Below, piece by piece: positions 18,066-26,562 of a stretch of DNA of 43,222 bases. Numbering within the stretch: the stretch's first letter is position 1; each line of letters begins with the position of its first letter. The translations under genes were made by a program, and so were the position numbers. Origin of the DNA: Janibacter hoylei PVAS-1 (lineage in GTDB: Bacteria; Actinomycetota; Actinomycetes; Actinomycetales; Dermatophilaceae). The stretch is taken from contig NZ_ALWX01000040.1 in NCBI RefSeq assembly GCF_000297495.1, positions 1 through 43,222 on the forward strand, given 5' to 3'. The notes under the pieces were generated by a model. It worked only from the letters and a program-made list of their open reading frames with translations, had not been told where the DNA came from and searched no databases.

Positions 18066-18960
18066 GGTCCAGGTCCAGGGTCTGCACCGCGAGCTCGATG
18101 TCCTCGCGGTGCTTGAGGACGACGCCGAGGGTCGAGCGCACGAGCTCCGGCTGCAGCTCGCCGTCGGTGCCCAGGCTGACGAGCGTGCGGGCCCAGTCGA
18201 TGGTCTCGGCGACCGAGGGCGACTTGCGCAGCCGCATATCGCGCAGCGCGCCGACGAGCCGCACGACGGAGGCAGCGAGCGTCTCGTCGAGGTCGGGCAC
18301 CGTCAGACGCACGATCCGCAGCTCGAGGTCGGACTCGGGGTAGTCGATGTGCAGGTAGAGGCAGCGGCGGCGCAGGGCCTCGGACAGCTCACGGGTCGCG
18401 TTGGAGGTCAGGACGACGAAGGGGGTCTGGCTCGCCCTGATCGTGCCGAGCTCGGGCACGGTCACCTGGAAGTCGGAGAGCACCTCGAGCAGCAGACCCT
18501 CGATCTCGACGTCGGCCTTGTCGAGCTCGTCGATGAGCAGGACCGTCGGGTGCTCGTTGCGGATCGCGGTGAGCAGCGGGCGGGAGAGGAGGAACTCGTC
18601 GGTGAAGATGTCCTCCTTGACCGAGGTCCAGTCCGCCTCGTCGGCGCCCGCGGAGTCGTGGTGGGCGCCGGCTGCGGTGATGCGCAGCAGCTGCTTGGCG
18701 TGGTTCCACTCGTAGAGGGCGCGCGCCTCGTCGACGCCCTCGTAGCACTGCAGGCGCACGAGCTCGCCGTCTGTCGCTGCCGACACGGCGGCGGACAGCG
18801 CGGTCTTGCCGACACCGGCAGGCCCCTCGATGAGCAGCGGTTTGCCGAGCTGGTCGGCGAGGTAGACGGTCGTCGCGATCTCGTCGGAGGCAAGGTAGCC
18901 GTGCTCGGCCAGGCGCGCCGTGACGTCGTCGACCGAGGTGAAGCGGGGGGTGTGCGTCAT
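18052..18960 (-). CDS. MoxR-family AAA+ ATPase (CoxD-like)
   Basis: 302 residues. Walker A GPAGVGKT at about 42-49, the MoxR insert QCYEGVDEARALYEWNHAKQLL, Walker B VLLIDELDKAD, sensor 1 VVLTSNATRELSEALRRRC with arginine finger. Length and motifs match CoxD-type MoxR proteins. It shares 14 bp with the downstream CoxE-type VWA gene, giving the standard two-component chaperone pair: the ATPase remodels a client brought by the VWA protein. No CO dehydrogenase genes are in the window, so a dedicated role in CO oxidation cannot be claimed. Divergent from the PfkB gene with a 44-bp gap. Confidence 0.93.
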   Translation of the reverse strand: MTHTPRFTSVDDVTARLAEHGYLASDEIATTVYLADQLGKPLLIEGPAGVGKTALSAAVSAATDGELVRLQCYEGVDEARALYEWNHAKQLLRITAAGAHHDSAGADEADWTSVKEDIFTDEFLLSRPLLTAIRNEHPTVLLIDELDKADVEIEGLLLEVLSDFQVTVPELGTIRASQTPFVVLTSNATRELSEALRRRCLYLHIDYPESDLELRIVRLTVPDLDETLAASVVRLVGALRDMRLRKSPSVAETIDWARTLVSLGTDGELQPELVRSTLGVVLKHREDIELAVQTLDLDRALA

Positions 18961-18990
18961 GCTCGCAGTCTGCCCGACCGCGTCCGTCGG

Positions 18991-18996
18991 TAGCGT
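18991..18996 (+). promoter_or_regulatory. -10 box of the PfkB-kinase gene, leaderless type
   Basis: TAGCGT with an 8-nt gap to the ATG at 19005; the gap has no ribosome-binding sequence. Confidence 0.45.
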
Positions 18997-19004
18997 GTGC
19001 CCCC

Positions 19005-19929
19005 ATGAGCCCGAGGGTGATCCACACCGCACAGGCGCTCGTCGACGTCGTCGTCGAGGTGCCCGACCTGCCTCGCCGCGGCGGCAACTCGATGGCCACA
19101 TCCGTGGCGCGCTACGCCGGGGGAGCGACGACGATCCTGGTCGCCGCCGTGCGCTCCGGCGCCGCGGCCGTCCACGCAGGGGCCCACGGTCGCGGCCCGA
19201 ACGGCGACCTCGTCCGCGAGACCCTCACTGCCGACGGCGTCACGCTCTCGGCTCCCGTCGTCGAGGACCTCGACACCGGTGTCTGCATCGTCATGGTCGA
19301 GCCCTCCGCGGAGCGGACCTTCGTCACGACGCAGGAGGCCGAGCGGCACATCAGCGTCGAGTCGCTCGCGACGAGTGCGCCGGTCGCGGGGGGACCTCGT
19401 GTGCGTCAGCGGCTACAGCCTCGTCGGCCGCACCTGCGACCCGCTGGTGACCTGGCTGGAGTCCCTGCCAGACGACGTCCTCGTCGTCCTCGACCCCGGA
19501 GCGGTCTTCGCGGAGCTGGAGCCCTCCCTTCGCGCCCGGGTCGTCGCGCTCACCGACGTCTGGACCGGCAATGCCGAGGAGTCCGAGGACTTCGGTGGCG
19601 CGAAGGGGATGGCGCCGGCGGCCGAGGCCGTCGCCGCACTGCTGGAGCCCGGTGCCGTCGCCGTCGTCCGCGACGGCGAGCAGGGGTGCGCCGTGCACGC
19701 CGACGGCGTGACGAGCGTCGTGCCCGGCTACCCCGAGACCCCCGTCGACACCAACGGCGCGGGCGACACCCACACCGGCGTGCTCCTCGCGGAGCGGGCG
19801 AAGGGGGCTACCTGGCCCGACGCCTGCCGCCGCGCCAACGCCGCCGGGGCCATCAAGGTGACCCGCAAGGGGCCGACGTCCGCGCCGACGGCCGCGGAGA
19901 TCGACGCCTATCTCGCCGCTCGCTCCTGA
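19005..19929 (+). CDS. PfkB-family carbohydrate kinase, single frameshift
   Basis: About 308 residues once repaired. N-terminal signature region VVEVPDLPRRGGNSMATSVARYAGGATTILVAAVRSGA, and the C-terminal PfkB signature DTNGAGDTHTG with the catalytic Asp. The frame breaks at the G6 run 19388-19393: one extra G separates VESLATSAPVAG from DLVCVSGYSLVGRT. Both parts keep full conservation. Phosphorylates a sugar or nucleoside; adenosine/ribokinase-type substrates are possible, but specificity is not readable. Transcribed away from the MoxR gene and towards the convergent MerR gene. Confidence 0.88.
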
Positions 19930-19942
19930 CCTCGACCCTGCC

Positions 19943-20371
19943 TCAGCGGGCGTCGAGCTCGGTGCGGCAGCGCTGCTCGAAGGTGTCGAGCTCGGCGAGT
20001 GCGTCGTCGAGGTCGCGCCGCCGCTGCTCCAGGTCCGCGCGGCGCTCGTCGATCTGGCCGAGCACGTACTCGAGCTGGCTGCGGCGCCCGCGCGGTGCGT
20101 CGTAGAGGTTGATGATCTTGGCGATCTCGTCGAGGGGGAAACCGAGCCGCTTGCCGCGCAGCACCAGGCCCAACCGCGTGCGGTCGCGCCGGTGGAAGAG
20201 GCGGGTCGTGCCCTGCCGCTCGGGCGAGACGAGGCCGATGTCCTCGTAGTGCCGGACCGTGCGCGTGGTGATGCCGAACTCGTCGGCGACCTCGCGGATC
20301 GTCCAGGTCCGCGCGTGCTCGTCGGGAGCATCCGCGCCCGGGGGAGTGGCCCCCTTCGTCCGGCTTGTCAT
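19943..20371 (-). CDS. MerR-family regulator, probably of the divergent acyl-CoA catabolic genes
   Basis: 142 residues. The winged helix-turn-helix WTIREVADEFGITTRTVRHYEDIGLVSPER starts near residue 23, followed by the second wing and a dimerising coiled coil (about 90-135, rich in EQRRRDLDDAL). No cysteine metal-binding signature, so a small-molecule or acyl-CoA sensor is likelier than a metal sensor. It resembles the short MerR proteins that control branched-chain amino acid or fatty acid breakdown (LiuR-like). It diverges from an acyl-CoA dehydrogenase, and the 22-bp palindrome in between is the expected site (inference). Confidence 0.88.
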   Translation of the reverse strand: MTSRTKGATPPGADAPDEHARTWTIREVADEFGITTRTVRHYEDIGLVSPERQGTTRLFHRRDRTRLGLVLRGKRLGFPLDEIAKIINLYDAPRGRRSQLEYVLGQIDERRADLEQRRRDLDDALAELDTFEQRCRTELDAR

Positions 20372-20386
20372 GACCCGAGATGATGC

Positions 20387-20408
20387 TTTACGTTGACGTC
20401 AACGTCAA
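20387..20408. promoter_or_regulatory. Palindromic operator for the MerR regulator
   Basis: A 22-bp inverted repeat centred on GACGTC: left half TTTACGTTGAC, right half GTCAACGTCAA, with one mismatched pair. It lies in the divergent gap, 15 bp from the MerR start. Long symmetrical sites of this kind between -35 and -10 are typical of MerR regulators, and ACGT-rich TTnACGT half-sites are, from memory, like those of LiuR-type regulators. Confidence 0.75.
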
Positions 20409-20453
20409 GCAATGGTGCTGCCGGTGACCCCGGGGTGCCGGGAGAGGTCGGGC

Positions 20454-21650
20454 ATGTTCGAGCTGTCGCAGGACCACGAGGACTTCCGCGCGAGCGTGCG
20501 CGACTTCGCCGAGCGCGAGGTGGAGCCGCACGTGGCCCAGTGGGACAAGGACCACCACCTGCCGCTCGAGGTCGTGCACCGCATGGGCGACCTCGGCCTC
20601 TTCGGCCTCGTCGTCCCCGAGCGCTGGGGTGGCTCCGCCGAGACCGACGACGGCGTCGTCCAGTCCGACTTCACCGCGCTGTGCGTCGCGATCGAGGAGC
20701 TCGGCCGCATCGACCAGTCCATCGGCATCACGCTCTCCGCCGGCGTGGGCCTGGGCATCAACCCGATCCTCACCTACGGCACCGACGAGCAGCGTGACCG
20801 CTGGCTCCCCGACCTCGTCGCCGGCCGCGCCCTGGCCGGCTTCGGCCTCACCGAGCCCGACGCCGGCTCCGACGCCGGTGGCACCCGCACCACGGCCACC
20901 CGCGACGGCGACGAGTGGGTCATCAACGGTGCCAAGTCCTTCATCACCAACTCCGGCACCGACATCACCTCCCTCGTCACCGTCACCGCGCGCACCGGCA
21001 CGACCGCCGAGGGGCGTGCCCAGATCTCGGCGATCATCGTCCCGAGCGGCACCCCCGGCTTCACCGTCGAGGAGCCCTACGACAAGCTCGGCTGGCACAT
21101 CTCCGACACCCACGGGCTGAGCTTCGACGGTTGCCGCGTGCCCGCCGACCACATCGTCGGGGAGGAGGGGCAGGGCTTCCGGCAGTTCCTCAAGACCCTC
21201 GACGACGGCCGGATCGCTATCTCCGCGCTCGCCACCGGACTGACCCAGCGGATGCTCGAGCTGGCCACCGACTACGCCCGGACCCGCACCTCCTTCGGCC
21301 GGCCGATCGGCGCCAACCAGGGCGTGAGCTTCCAGATCTCCGACCTCGCCGTCATGGCCGAGACCTCGCGCGTGCTCACCTACAAGGCGGCCTGGCTCAA
21401 GGACGAGGCCGACCGCGGTCGCCGCTCGGCCAGGGAGGTCGCCCGCGCCGCCTCGATCGCCAAGCTCTACACGTCGGAGGCCGCGGTGAGCGCCACGCGC
21501 ATCGCGACGCAGGTCTTCGGCGGCAACGGATTCATGGAGGAGTACCCCGTCGCCCGCTTCTACCGCGACGCCAAGATCCTCGAGATCGGCGAGGGCACCT
21601 CCGAGGTGCAGCGCATGGTCATCGCCCGCCACCTCGGCCTGCCGGTCTGA
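20454..21650 (+). CDS. Acyl-CoA dehydrogenase
   Basis: 398 residues; FAD-dependent alpha,beta-dehydrogenation of an acyl-CoA. Motifs: GFGLTEPDAGSDAGG (FAD/substrate loop), WVINGAKSFITNSG, SFGRPIGANQGVSFQISDLAVMAE, TQVFGGNGFMEEYPVARFYRDAKILEIGEGTSE, the last with the usual catalytic Glu context of short-chain/isovaleryl types. ATG 20454 preferred: GGAGAGG lies 8 nt upstream, while the earlier ATG 20412 adds 14 unconserved residues. Followed after 27 bp by a carboxyltransferase gene; the pairing of dehydrogenase and carboxylase resembles leucine or branched-chain acyl-CoA breakdown. Confidence 0.93.
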   Translation: MFELSQDHEDFRASVRDFAEREVEPHVAQWDKDHHLPLEVVHRMGDLGLFGLVVPERWGGSAETDDGVVQSDFTALCVAIEELGRIDQSIGITLSAGVGLGINPILTYGTDEQRDRWLPDLVAGRALAGFGLTEPDAGSDAGGTRTTATRDGDEWVINGAKSFITNSGTDITSLVTVTARTGTTAEGRAQISAIIVPSGTPGFTVEEPYDKLGWHISDTHGLSFDGCRVPADHIVGEEGQGFRQFLKTLDDGRIAISALATGLTQRMLELATDYARTRTSFGRPIGANQGVSFQISDLAVMAETSRVLTYKAAWLKDEADRGRRSAREVARAASIAKLYTSEAAVSATRIATQVFGGNGFMEEYPVARFYRDAKILEIGEGTSEVQRMVIARHLGLPV

Positions 21651-21677
21651 GCCGGCCCGGACGGAGGGAGTCACCCC

Positions 21678-23240
21678 GTGAGCAGCTACCCCACCGACCC
21701 CAAGGTCGAGGACGTCCGTCGTCGCATCCGCGCCGCGCACGACGCCTCCGAGCGGCCCACCGACAAGGCCGCGGCCAAGCTCGAGGCCCAGGGCAAGCTC
21801 TACGTCCGCGACCGCATCGCGCTGCTCGTCGACGAGGGCTCCTTCGTCGAGGACGGGCGCTATGCCAACGCGCTGGCCGCCGGTCTGCCGGCCGACGGCG
21901 TCGTCACCGGCCGCGGCCTCGTCGACGAGCGGCCGGTCATCGTCATCGCCAACGACCCGACCGTCAAGGCGGGCTCGTGGGGTGCCCGCACGGTGGAAAA
22001 GATCGTGCGCGCCACCGAGACCGCGCTGCGCGAGGAGCTGCCGGTCTTCTGGCTCGTCGACTCCGCGGGCGCGCGGATCACCGATCAGGTCGAGATGTTC
22101 CCCGGCCGTCGCGGGGCCGGCCACATCTTCCACAACCAGGTCGCCCTGTCGGGCAAGGTCCCGCAGATCTGCTGCCTCTTCGGCCCGAGCGCCGCGGGCG
22201 GCGCCTACATCCCCTCCTTCACCGACCTCGTCATCATGGTCGAGGGCAATGCGTCGATGTACCTCGGCAGCCCGCGCATGGCCGAGATGGTCGTCGGCGA
22301 GCGGGTCTCCCTCGAGGAGATGGGCGGGGCGCGCATGCACTGCACCGTGAGTGGCGTCGGCGACGTGCTCGTCGCCGACGACGCGGAGGCGATCGAGGCC
22401 GCTCGCCTGTGGCTGAGCTACCTCCCGCTCAACTGGCGCGGTGACCTCCCTTCGTACGAGCCGGAGGCGCCCGCGGCACCCCTGACGGCCGCGACGATCC
22501 CCGAGCGCGAGTCGCAGCCCTTCGACATCCACGACGTCATCGACGGCCTCGTCGACGACGACTCCTTCTTCGAGGTCAAGGAGCTCTTCGCGCCGGAGCT
22601 GGTCGTCGGCCTCGGCCGCATGGCCGGCGAGACCGTCGGCATCGTCGCCAACAACTCGATAGCCAAGGGCGGCGTGCTCTTCACCGACAGCGCCGACAAG
22701 GCGGCGCGCTTCATCTGGCTGTGCGACGCCTACTCGATCCCGCTGATCTACCTCGCGGACGTCCCCGGCTTCATGATCGGCTCCGAGGTCGAGCGCGGCG
22801 GCATCATCCGGCACGGCGCCAAGATGGTCTCGGCCGTGGCGTCGGCCACCGTCCCGCAGTTCTGCGTCATCGTCCGCAAGGCCTACGGTGCCGGCCTCTA
22901 CGCGATGGGCGGGCCGGGCTTCGCCCCCGACGCGACGATCGCGCTGCCCACCGCCCGCATCGCCGTCATGGGCCCCGAGGCAGCGGTCAACGCGGTGTAC
23001 GCCAACAAGATCGCGCAGATCGAGGCCGACGAAGGGGAGGCCGCCCGCGACGACTTCATCGCCGCCCGTCGGGCCGAGTACGAGGAGGATGTCGACCTCG
23101 AGCGACTGGCCGCCGACCTGGTGCTCGACCAGGTCATCGAGCCCGAGCAGCTGCGCGACGAGCTGCTCGCGCGTCTGCGGCACGCCCGCGGCCGCGACCG
23201 GACCTTCTCGGAGCGCCGGCGGGGGATCCCGCCCGTCTGA
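21678..23240 (+). CDS. Acyl-CoA carboxylase carboxyltransferase (beta) subunit
   Basis: 520 residues, COG4799 type with two crotonase-like halves. N-half: SAGARITDQVEMFPGRRGAGHIF, FGPSAAGGAYIPSF, GSPRMAEMVVGERVSLEEMGGARMH. C-half: IVANNSIAKGGVLFTDSADKAARF, LADVPGFMIGSEVERGGIIRHGAKM, RKAYGAGLYAMGGPGF. It transfers CO2 from carboxybiotin to an acyl-CoA. No alpha subunit is adjacent, so it may use the one at 11203-12969. Methylcrotonyl-CoA or a related acyl-CoA is a reasonable guess from the dehydrogenase neighbour and MerR control, but not proven. GTG start with GGAGGGAG upstream. Confidence 0.92.
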   Translation: MSSYPTDPKVEDVRRRIRAAHDASERPTDKAAAKLEAQGKLYVRDRIALLVDEGSFVEDGRYANALAAGLPADGVVTGRGLVDERPVIVIANDPTVKAGSWGARTVEKIVRATETALREELPVFWLVDSAGARITDQVEMFPGRRGAGHIFHNQVALSGKVPQICCLFGPSAAGGAYIPSFTDLVIMVEGNASMYLGSPRMAEMVVGERVSLEEMGGARMHCTVSGVGDVLVADDAEAIEAARLWLSYLPLNWRGDLPSYEPEAPAAPLTAATIPERESQPFDIHDVIDGLVDDDSFFEVKELFAPELVVGLGRMAGETVGIVANNSIAKGGVLFTDSADKAARFIWLCDAYSIPLIYLADVPGFMIGSEVERGGIIRHGAKMVSAVASATVPQFCVIVRKAYGAGLYAMGGPGFAPDATIALPTARIAVMGPEAAVNAVYANKIAQIEADEGEAARDDFIAARRAEYEEDVDLERLAADLVLDQVIEPEQLRDELLARLRHARGRDRTFSERRRGIPPV

Positions 23241-23340
23241 CCCCGCGACGATTCTCGGGTCACCCGAGAAACCTCCCCTTCGCAAGGGTTTCAAACTCTT
23301 GCGAAGGGGAGGTTTTCCGGGTCACCCGGAAAGCGCGGGG
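23241..23340. repeat. Cloverleaf-like inverted-repeat element after the carboxyltransferase gene
   Basis: Begins on the base after the stop codon. An outer 7-bp stem (CCCCGCG 23241-23247 with CGCGGGG 23334-23340) encloses three arms: 23252-23270 (TTCTCGGGT C ACCCGAGAA), 23270-23314 (17-bp perfect stem, AACCTCCCCTTCGCAAG, 11-nt loop) and 23314-23332 (TTTCCGGGT C ACCCGGAAA). The two side arms share CGGGTCACCCG. The central arm carries the CCCCTTCG octamer. It probably acts as a strong terminator for the dehydrogenase-carboxylase operon, but its symmetry exceeds an ordinary terminator. Confidence 0.7.
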
Positions 23341-23445
23341 TGGGCGAGGTGTGCGTGACGGTCGTCCCACCGTGCACACGCTGCACGACCCCGACTTCGT
23401 AGTTACCGTTGGGTAACCAACGTTCCCCCTGACGAAGGACGCCCC

Positions 23446-24522
23446 ATGAAGAAGTGCTGGACCTCATCCGTCGCGGCCGTCGCCTGCGCGATCGGCCTCG
23501 TCGCCTCGGCCGGCTCCGCCGGAGCCGCCACCAACGACCCGCTCCGCTCCGACCTGTGGGGTCTCGACCAGGTCAGGGCCGAGCAGGCCTGGTCCTCGAG
23601 CCGCGGTGAGGGCGTCGTCGTCGCGGTCGTCGACACCGGTGTCGACCTCGGTCACCCCGACCTCGCCGGCCGCCTCGTGCCCGGTGCCGACTTCGTGTGC
23701 GGCGAGGTCAAGGGTTCCTGCGGCGACGGTGGTTGGAAGGGCCAGGACGGTGTGGGCCAGGAGTCCGACGTCCACGGCACCCACGTCGCCGGGACCATCG
23801 TCGGCAGCGCCGACAACGGCATCGGGGTCGCCGGCGTGGCCCCCGACGCCAAGGTCATGCCGATCAAGGTCCTCGAGGACGGCTCCGGGGCCAACGAGGA
23901 CATCGCGGAGGGCATCCGCTACGCCGCCGACCACGGTGCCGACGTCATCAACCTCAGCCTCGGCGGCCTGCCCGGCACCCAGATCTTCTCCATCTTCGGT
24001 CTCGACACGACGATGAAGGACGCGATCCAGTACGCCCGCGACAAGGGCACGCTCACGGTCGCCGCTGCCGGCAACACCTCGACGCTGCTGTGCAACGACC
24101 CCGCCTTCAGCAGCGACTCGATCTGCGTCGGTGCCACGGACCGCAACGAGCTGAAGTCCTACTTCTCCGAGCTGCCGGTCACCTTCCGGGGCAAGGGCGT
24201 CGCGGGTCCCGGTGGCTCCGGGCGACTCCTCGGCGGGCCCTGCTCCGACGACATCATCTCCACCGTCCCGCGGGGCACCGGCACCGACGAGTGCGGCGAG
24301 GGCAAGGACTACGCCGCCTTCGCCGGCACGTCGATGGCGACGCCGCACGTCGCCGGTGTGGCCGCGATCCTCTTCGGCCAGGGCCGCAGCCTCGACAACG
24401 TCGAGCAGGCGATCCTCTCGACCTCGAGGCACCCGCTCTTCGGCACCCGCGGCGGCTTCAGCGCGCTCTACGGTCGCGGCATCGTCGACGCCCGGGCGGC
24501 GGTCGCCTACCCGCGCGACTGA
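23446..24522 (+). CDS. Secreted S8 subtilisin-type serine protease
   Basis: 358 residues with a signal peptide (MKKCW then a hydrophobic stretch, cleavage expected near AGAATN, residue 27). Catalytic triad: D63 in VVDTGVDLGHPD, H110 in DVHGTHVAGT, Ser in GTSMATPHVAG; the oxyanion Asn lies in AAAGNTST. Several cysteines (near 85, 92, 211, 223 and in GGPCSDD/DECGEG) suggest disulphides outside the cell. No obvious propeptide or cell-wall anchor. ATG at 23446 has GAAGGA 6 nt upstream. Its last 16 bp overlap the convergent maf gene. Confidence 0.92.
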   Translation: MKKCWTSSVAAVACAIGLVASAGSAGAATNDPLRSDLWGLDQVRAEQAWSSSRGEGVVVAVVDTGVDLGHPDLAGRLVPGADFVCGEVKGSCGDGGWKGQDGVGQESDVHGTHVAGTIVGSADNGIGVAGVAPDAKVMPIKVLEDGSGANEDIAEGIRYAADHGADVINLSLGGLPGTQIFSIFGLDTTMKDAIQYARDKGTLTVAAAGNTSTLLCNDPAFSSDSICVGATDRNELKSYFSELPVTFRGKGVAGPGGSGRLLGGPCSDDIISTVPRGTGTDECGEGKDYAAFAGTSMATPHVAGVAAILFGQGRSLDNVEQAILSTSRHPLFGTRGGFSALYGRGIVDARAAVAYPRD

Positions 24523-25139
24523 GCCGACGCCACCGTCCACCAGTCGACCCCGAGGTCGGCGAGCAGGCGGCGCAGCAGCGGCAGGCACAGCCCGATGACC
24601 GTGCTCGGGTGCCCCTCGATCGCGTCGACGAAGGGGGCGGCCAGCCCGTCGAGCGTGAAGCCGCCCGCGACGTGCAGCGGCTCACCGGTCGCGACGTAGC
24701 CGTCGATCTCCGCATCCGACGCCCCAGCGAAGTGCACCCGTGCACTCGCCGGGGCGCCGGCGCTCCTGCCGGTGGGCAGGTGGACCACGTGGTGACCGGT
24801 GTGCAGCACACCGGTCCGGCCGCGCATCGCCGACCAGCGCTCGCGGGCGACCTCGGCCGTGCCGGGCTTGCCGTGGACCCGCCCGTCGAGCTCGAGGACG
24901 GAGTCGCAGGCGATGACGAGGTCGGTCCCGGCGGGTAGGCGAGAGGCGACGGACTCTCCCTTCGCCTCGGCCAGCAGCTGCGCCAGCGTGCCGGGGGAGA
25001 CGTGGGGGTCGCGTTGGCGGGCCGCCGCCTCGACGGCCGGCTCGTCGACGTGGCTCACGACGACCTGCGGGTCGAGCCCGCACGCACGCAGCAATGCCAG
25101 ACGAGCGGGTGAGGCGGAGGCGAGGACGACGGAGGTCAT
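24507..25139 (-). CDS. maf: Maf-family nucleotide pyrophosphatase
   Basis: 210 residues. Begins VVLASASPARLALLRACG, the Maf signature near the N-terminus, then VSHVDEPAVE, and the active-site acidic motif ACDSVLELDGRVHGKP, which binds the metal. GGFTLDGLAAPFVDAIEGHPSTVIGLCLPLL is the conserved C-terminal signature. Maf proteins hydrolyse non-canonical or excess nucleoside triphosphates (dTTP, UTP or modified forms) to monophosphates. ATG 25139 is preceded by a weak -10-like GATGAT six bases upstream. It diverges from the secretory lipase gene. Confidence 0.93.
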   Translation of the reverse strand: MTSVVLASASPARLALLRACGLDPQVVVSHVDEPAVEAAARQRDPHVSPGTLAQLLAEAKGESVASRLPAGTDLVIACDSVLELDGRVHGKPGTAEVARERWSAMRGRTGVLHTGHHVVHLPTGRSAGAPASARVHFAGASDAEIDGYVATGEPLHVAGGFTLDGLAAPFVDAIEGHPSTVIGLCLPLLRRLLADLGVDWWTVASAQSRG

Positions 25140-25274
25140 GGCCACATCATCGCCCCTTGCCAGTAACTGACCGGTAGGTAACCATGAGACCCACCGCCAC
25201 ACCGACGACGTCGTCCGCCAGGGGGCACCACACCTGTCCGGAGGACCGCACCCTCCCTGACAGACAGGACCTGC

Positions 25275-26546
25275 ATGACCTCCATGACCAAGCGCGCCGT
25301 CGCGGCCGCGGCCCTCGCCGTCGCCGTCACCCTTCCGCTGGCCGGGACCGCCTCCGCCGACCACCGGGACGTCCCGGGCACCCTAGGCGCGCGCACCCTC
25401 ACCAACACGCCGGAGCCGACGCGCCCGGCCTTCTACGAGCCGCCCGCCACCATCCCCTCGACGCCCGGGACGCTCATCCGCAGCGAGCCCGCCCCGCTCC
25501 TGCTCGACCCGCTGGGGCTGTCCTCGAGCGTGGTCACCGCCACGCGGGTCATGTACTCCTCGACCGACGGCCAGGGCCGCCCGATCGCGGTGACCGGCAC
25601 CGTCTTCGTGCCCAAGACCACCTACCGCGGCTCCTCCGCCCGCCCGCTGATCTCCTACGCCCCCGGGACGCAGGGCATGGGCGACTCCTGCGCCCCGTCG
25701 CGGCAGATGGAGAGCCTCGTCGAGTACGAGGGCATCGGGATCACCCCCGCGGTCGCCCGCGGGTACGCCGTCTCGATCACCGACTACCAGGGGCTCGGCA
25801 CCGCCGGCACCCACACCTACATGGTCCGTGAGGCCCAGGGCCGCGCCGTGCTCGACATGGCGCGCGCCACCAAGAACCTCAAGGGCAGCGGCATCACGGC
25901 CAGCAACCCGATCGGCCTCATGGGCTACTCGCAGGGTGGCGGCGCGGCCGGTGCGGCCGCGGAGCTGGCCGGCAGCTACGCACCCGAGCTGAACATCAAG
26001 GGCTCGGCCATCGGTGCGCCCCCGGCCGACCTGGGCAAGGTCGGCAAGAACATCGACGGCTCGCTCTACTTCGCCTTCGCGACCTTCGCCCTCCTCGGGG
26101 TGGCCCAGTCCGAGGGGATCGACCCCAACCCGCACCTCAACGCCGCGGGCAAGGAGTTGGCCTCGCAGGTCGAGAACGACTGCGTCTTCGACCTCTTCAA
26201 CTACGCCTTCAAGGACTCGGGCACGTACACGACGAGTGGCAAGAAGCTCTCTGCCTTGCTCGACGAGCAGCCCTTCCGGGCTGCCGTGGAGCGTCAGCGC
26301 ATCGGTCGCCTCAAGCCCAACGCGCCGGTGCAGATCAACCACGCCATCCTGGACGACACGATCCCCTACGCGGTGGGCAAGCAACTCGGTAGCGACTGGT
26401 GCGACAAGGGCACCCGCGTGACCTTCAACGCCGGCCTGACCCCGACCCACGTCGGCGGGATGGTGCCGCACGTGGCGAAGTCCATGCTCTTCTTCGAGGA
26501 CCGCTTCGCCGGGCGCAACCAGGTCAACTCCTGCTGGCGTCTGTGA
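25275..26546 (+). CDS. Secreted lipase (secretory lipase family)
   Basis: 423 residues. Signal peptide residues 1-28, cleavage expected at TASA-D. Alpha/beta-hydrolase of the secretory-lipase type: the nucleophile elbow is GYSQGG with S219, preceded by RGYAVSITDYQGLGTAG and GTQGMGDSCAPS; the C-terminal acid and His candidates are LDDTIPY and THVGGM. Probably hydrolyses acylglycerols or other esters outside the cell. ATG 25275 taken; ATG 25284 is also possible. Closed by a perfect palindromic terminator at 26563-26600. Its upstream region shares GGTAACCA with that of the S8 protease. Confidence 0.9.
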   Translation: MTSMTKRAVAAAALAVAVTLPLAGTASADHRDVPGTLGARTLTNTPEPTRPAFYEPPATIPSTPGTLIRSEPAPLLLDPLGLSSSVVTATRVMYSSTDGQGRPIAVTGTVFVPKTTYRGSSARPLISYAPGTQGMGDSCAPSRQMESLVEYEGIGITPAVARGYAVSITDYQGLGTAGTHTYMVREAQGRAVLDMARATKNLKGSGITASNPIGLMGYSQGGGAAGAAAELAGSYAPELNIKGSAIGAPPADLGKVGKNIDGSLYFAFATFALLGVAQSEGIDPNPHLNAAGKELASQVENDCVFDLFNYAFKDSGTYTTSGKKLSALLDEQPFRAAVERQRIGRLKPNAPVQINHAILDDTIPYAVGKQLGSDWCDKGTRVTFNAGLTPTHVGGMVPHVAKSMLFFEDRFAGRNQVNSCWRL

Positions 26547-26562
26547 TCCACCGGACCTGATG

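Noticed and set aside
16578-18960. CO dehydrogenase maturation locus
   Set aside because: CoxD/CoxE-like genes only; no coxM, coxS or coxL in 43 kb, and MoxR-VWA pairs have many other clients.
20388-23294. 968-codon minus-strand frame across the dehydrogenase and carboxyltransferase genes
   Set aside because: It is the shadow of two clear plus-strand genes and shows low-complexity repeats of Gly, Asp, Val and Arg only.
23241-23340. tRNA gene, because of the 7-bp outer stem and three arms
   Set aside because: The side arms have almost no loop, the middle arm is 17 bp, and there is no T-loop consensus or anticodon loop.
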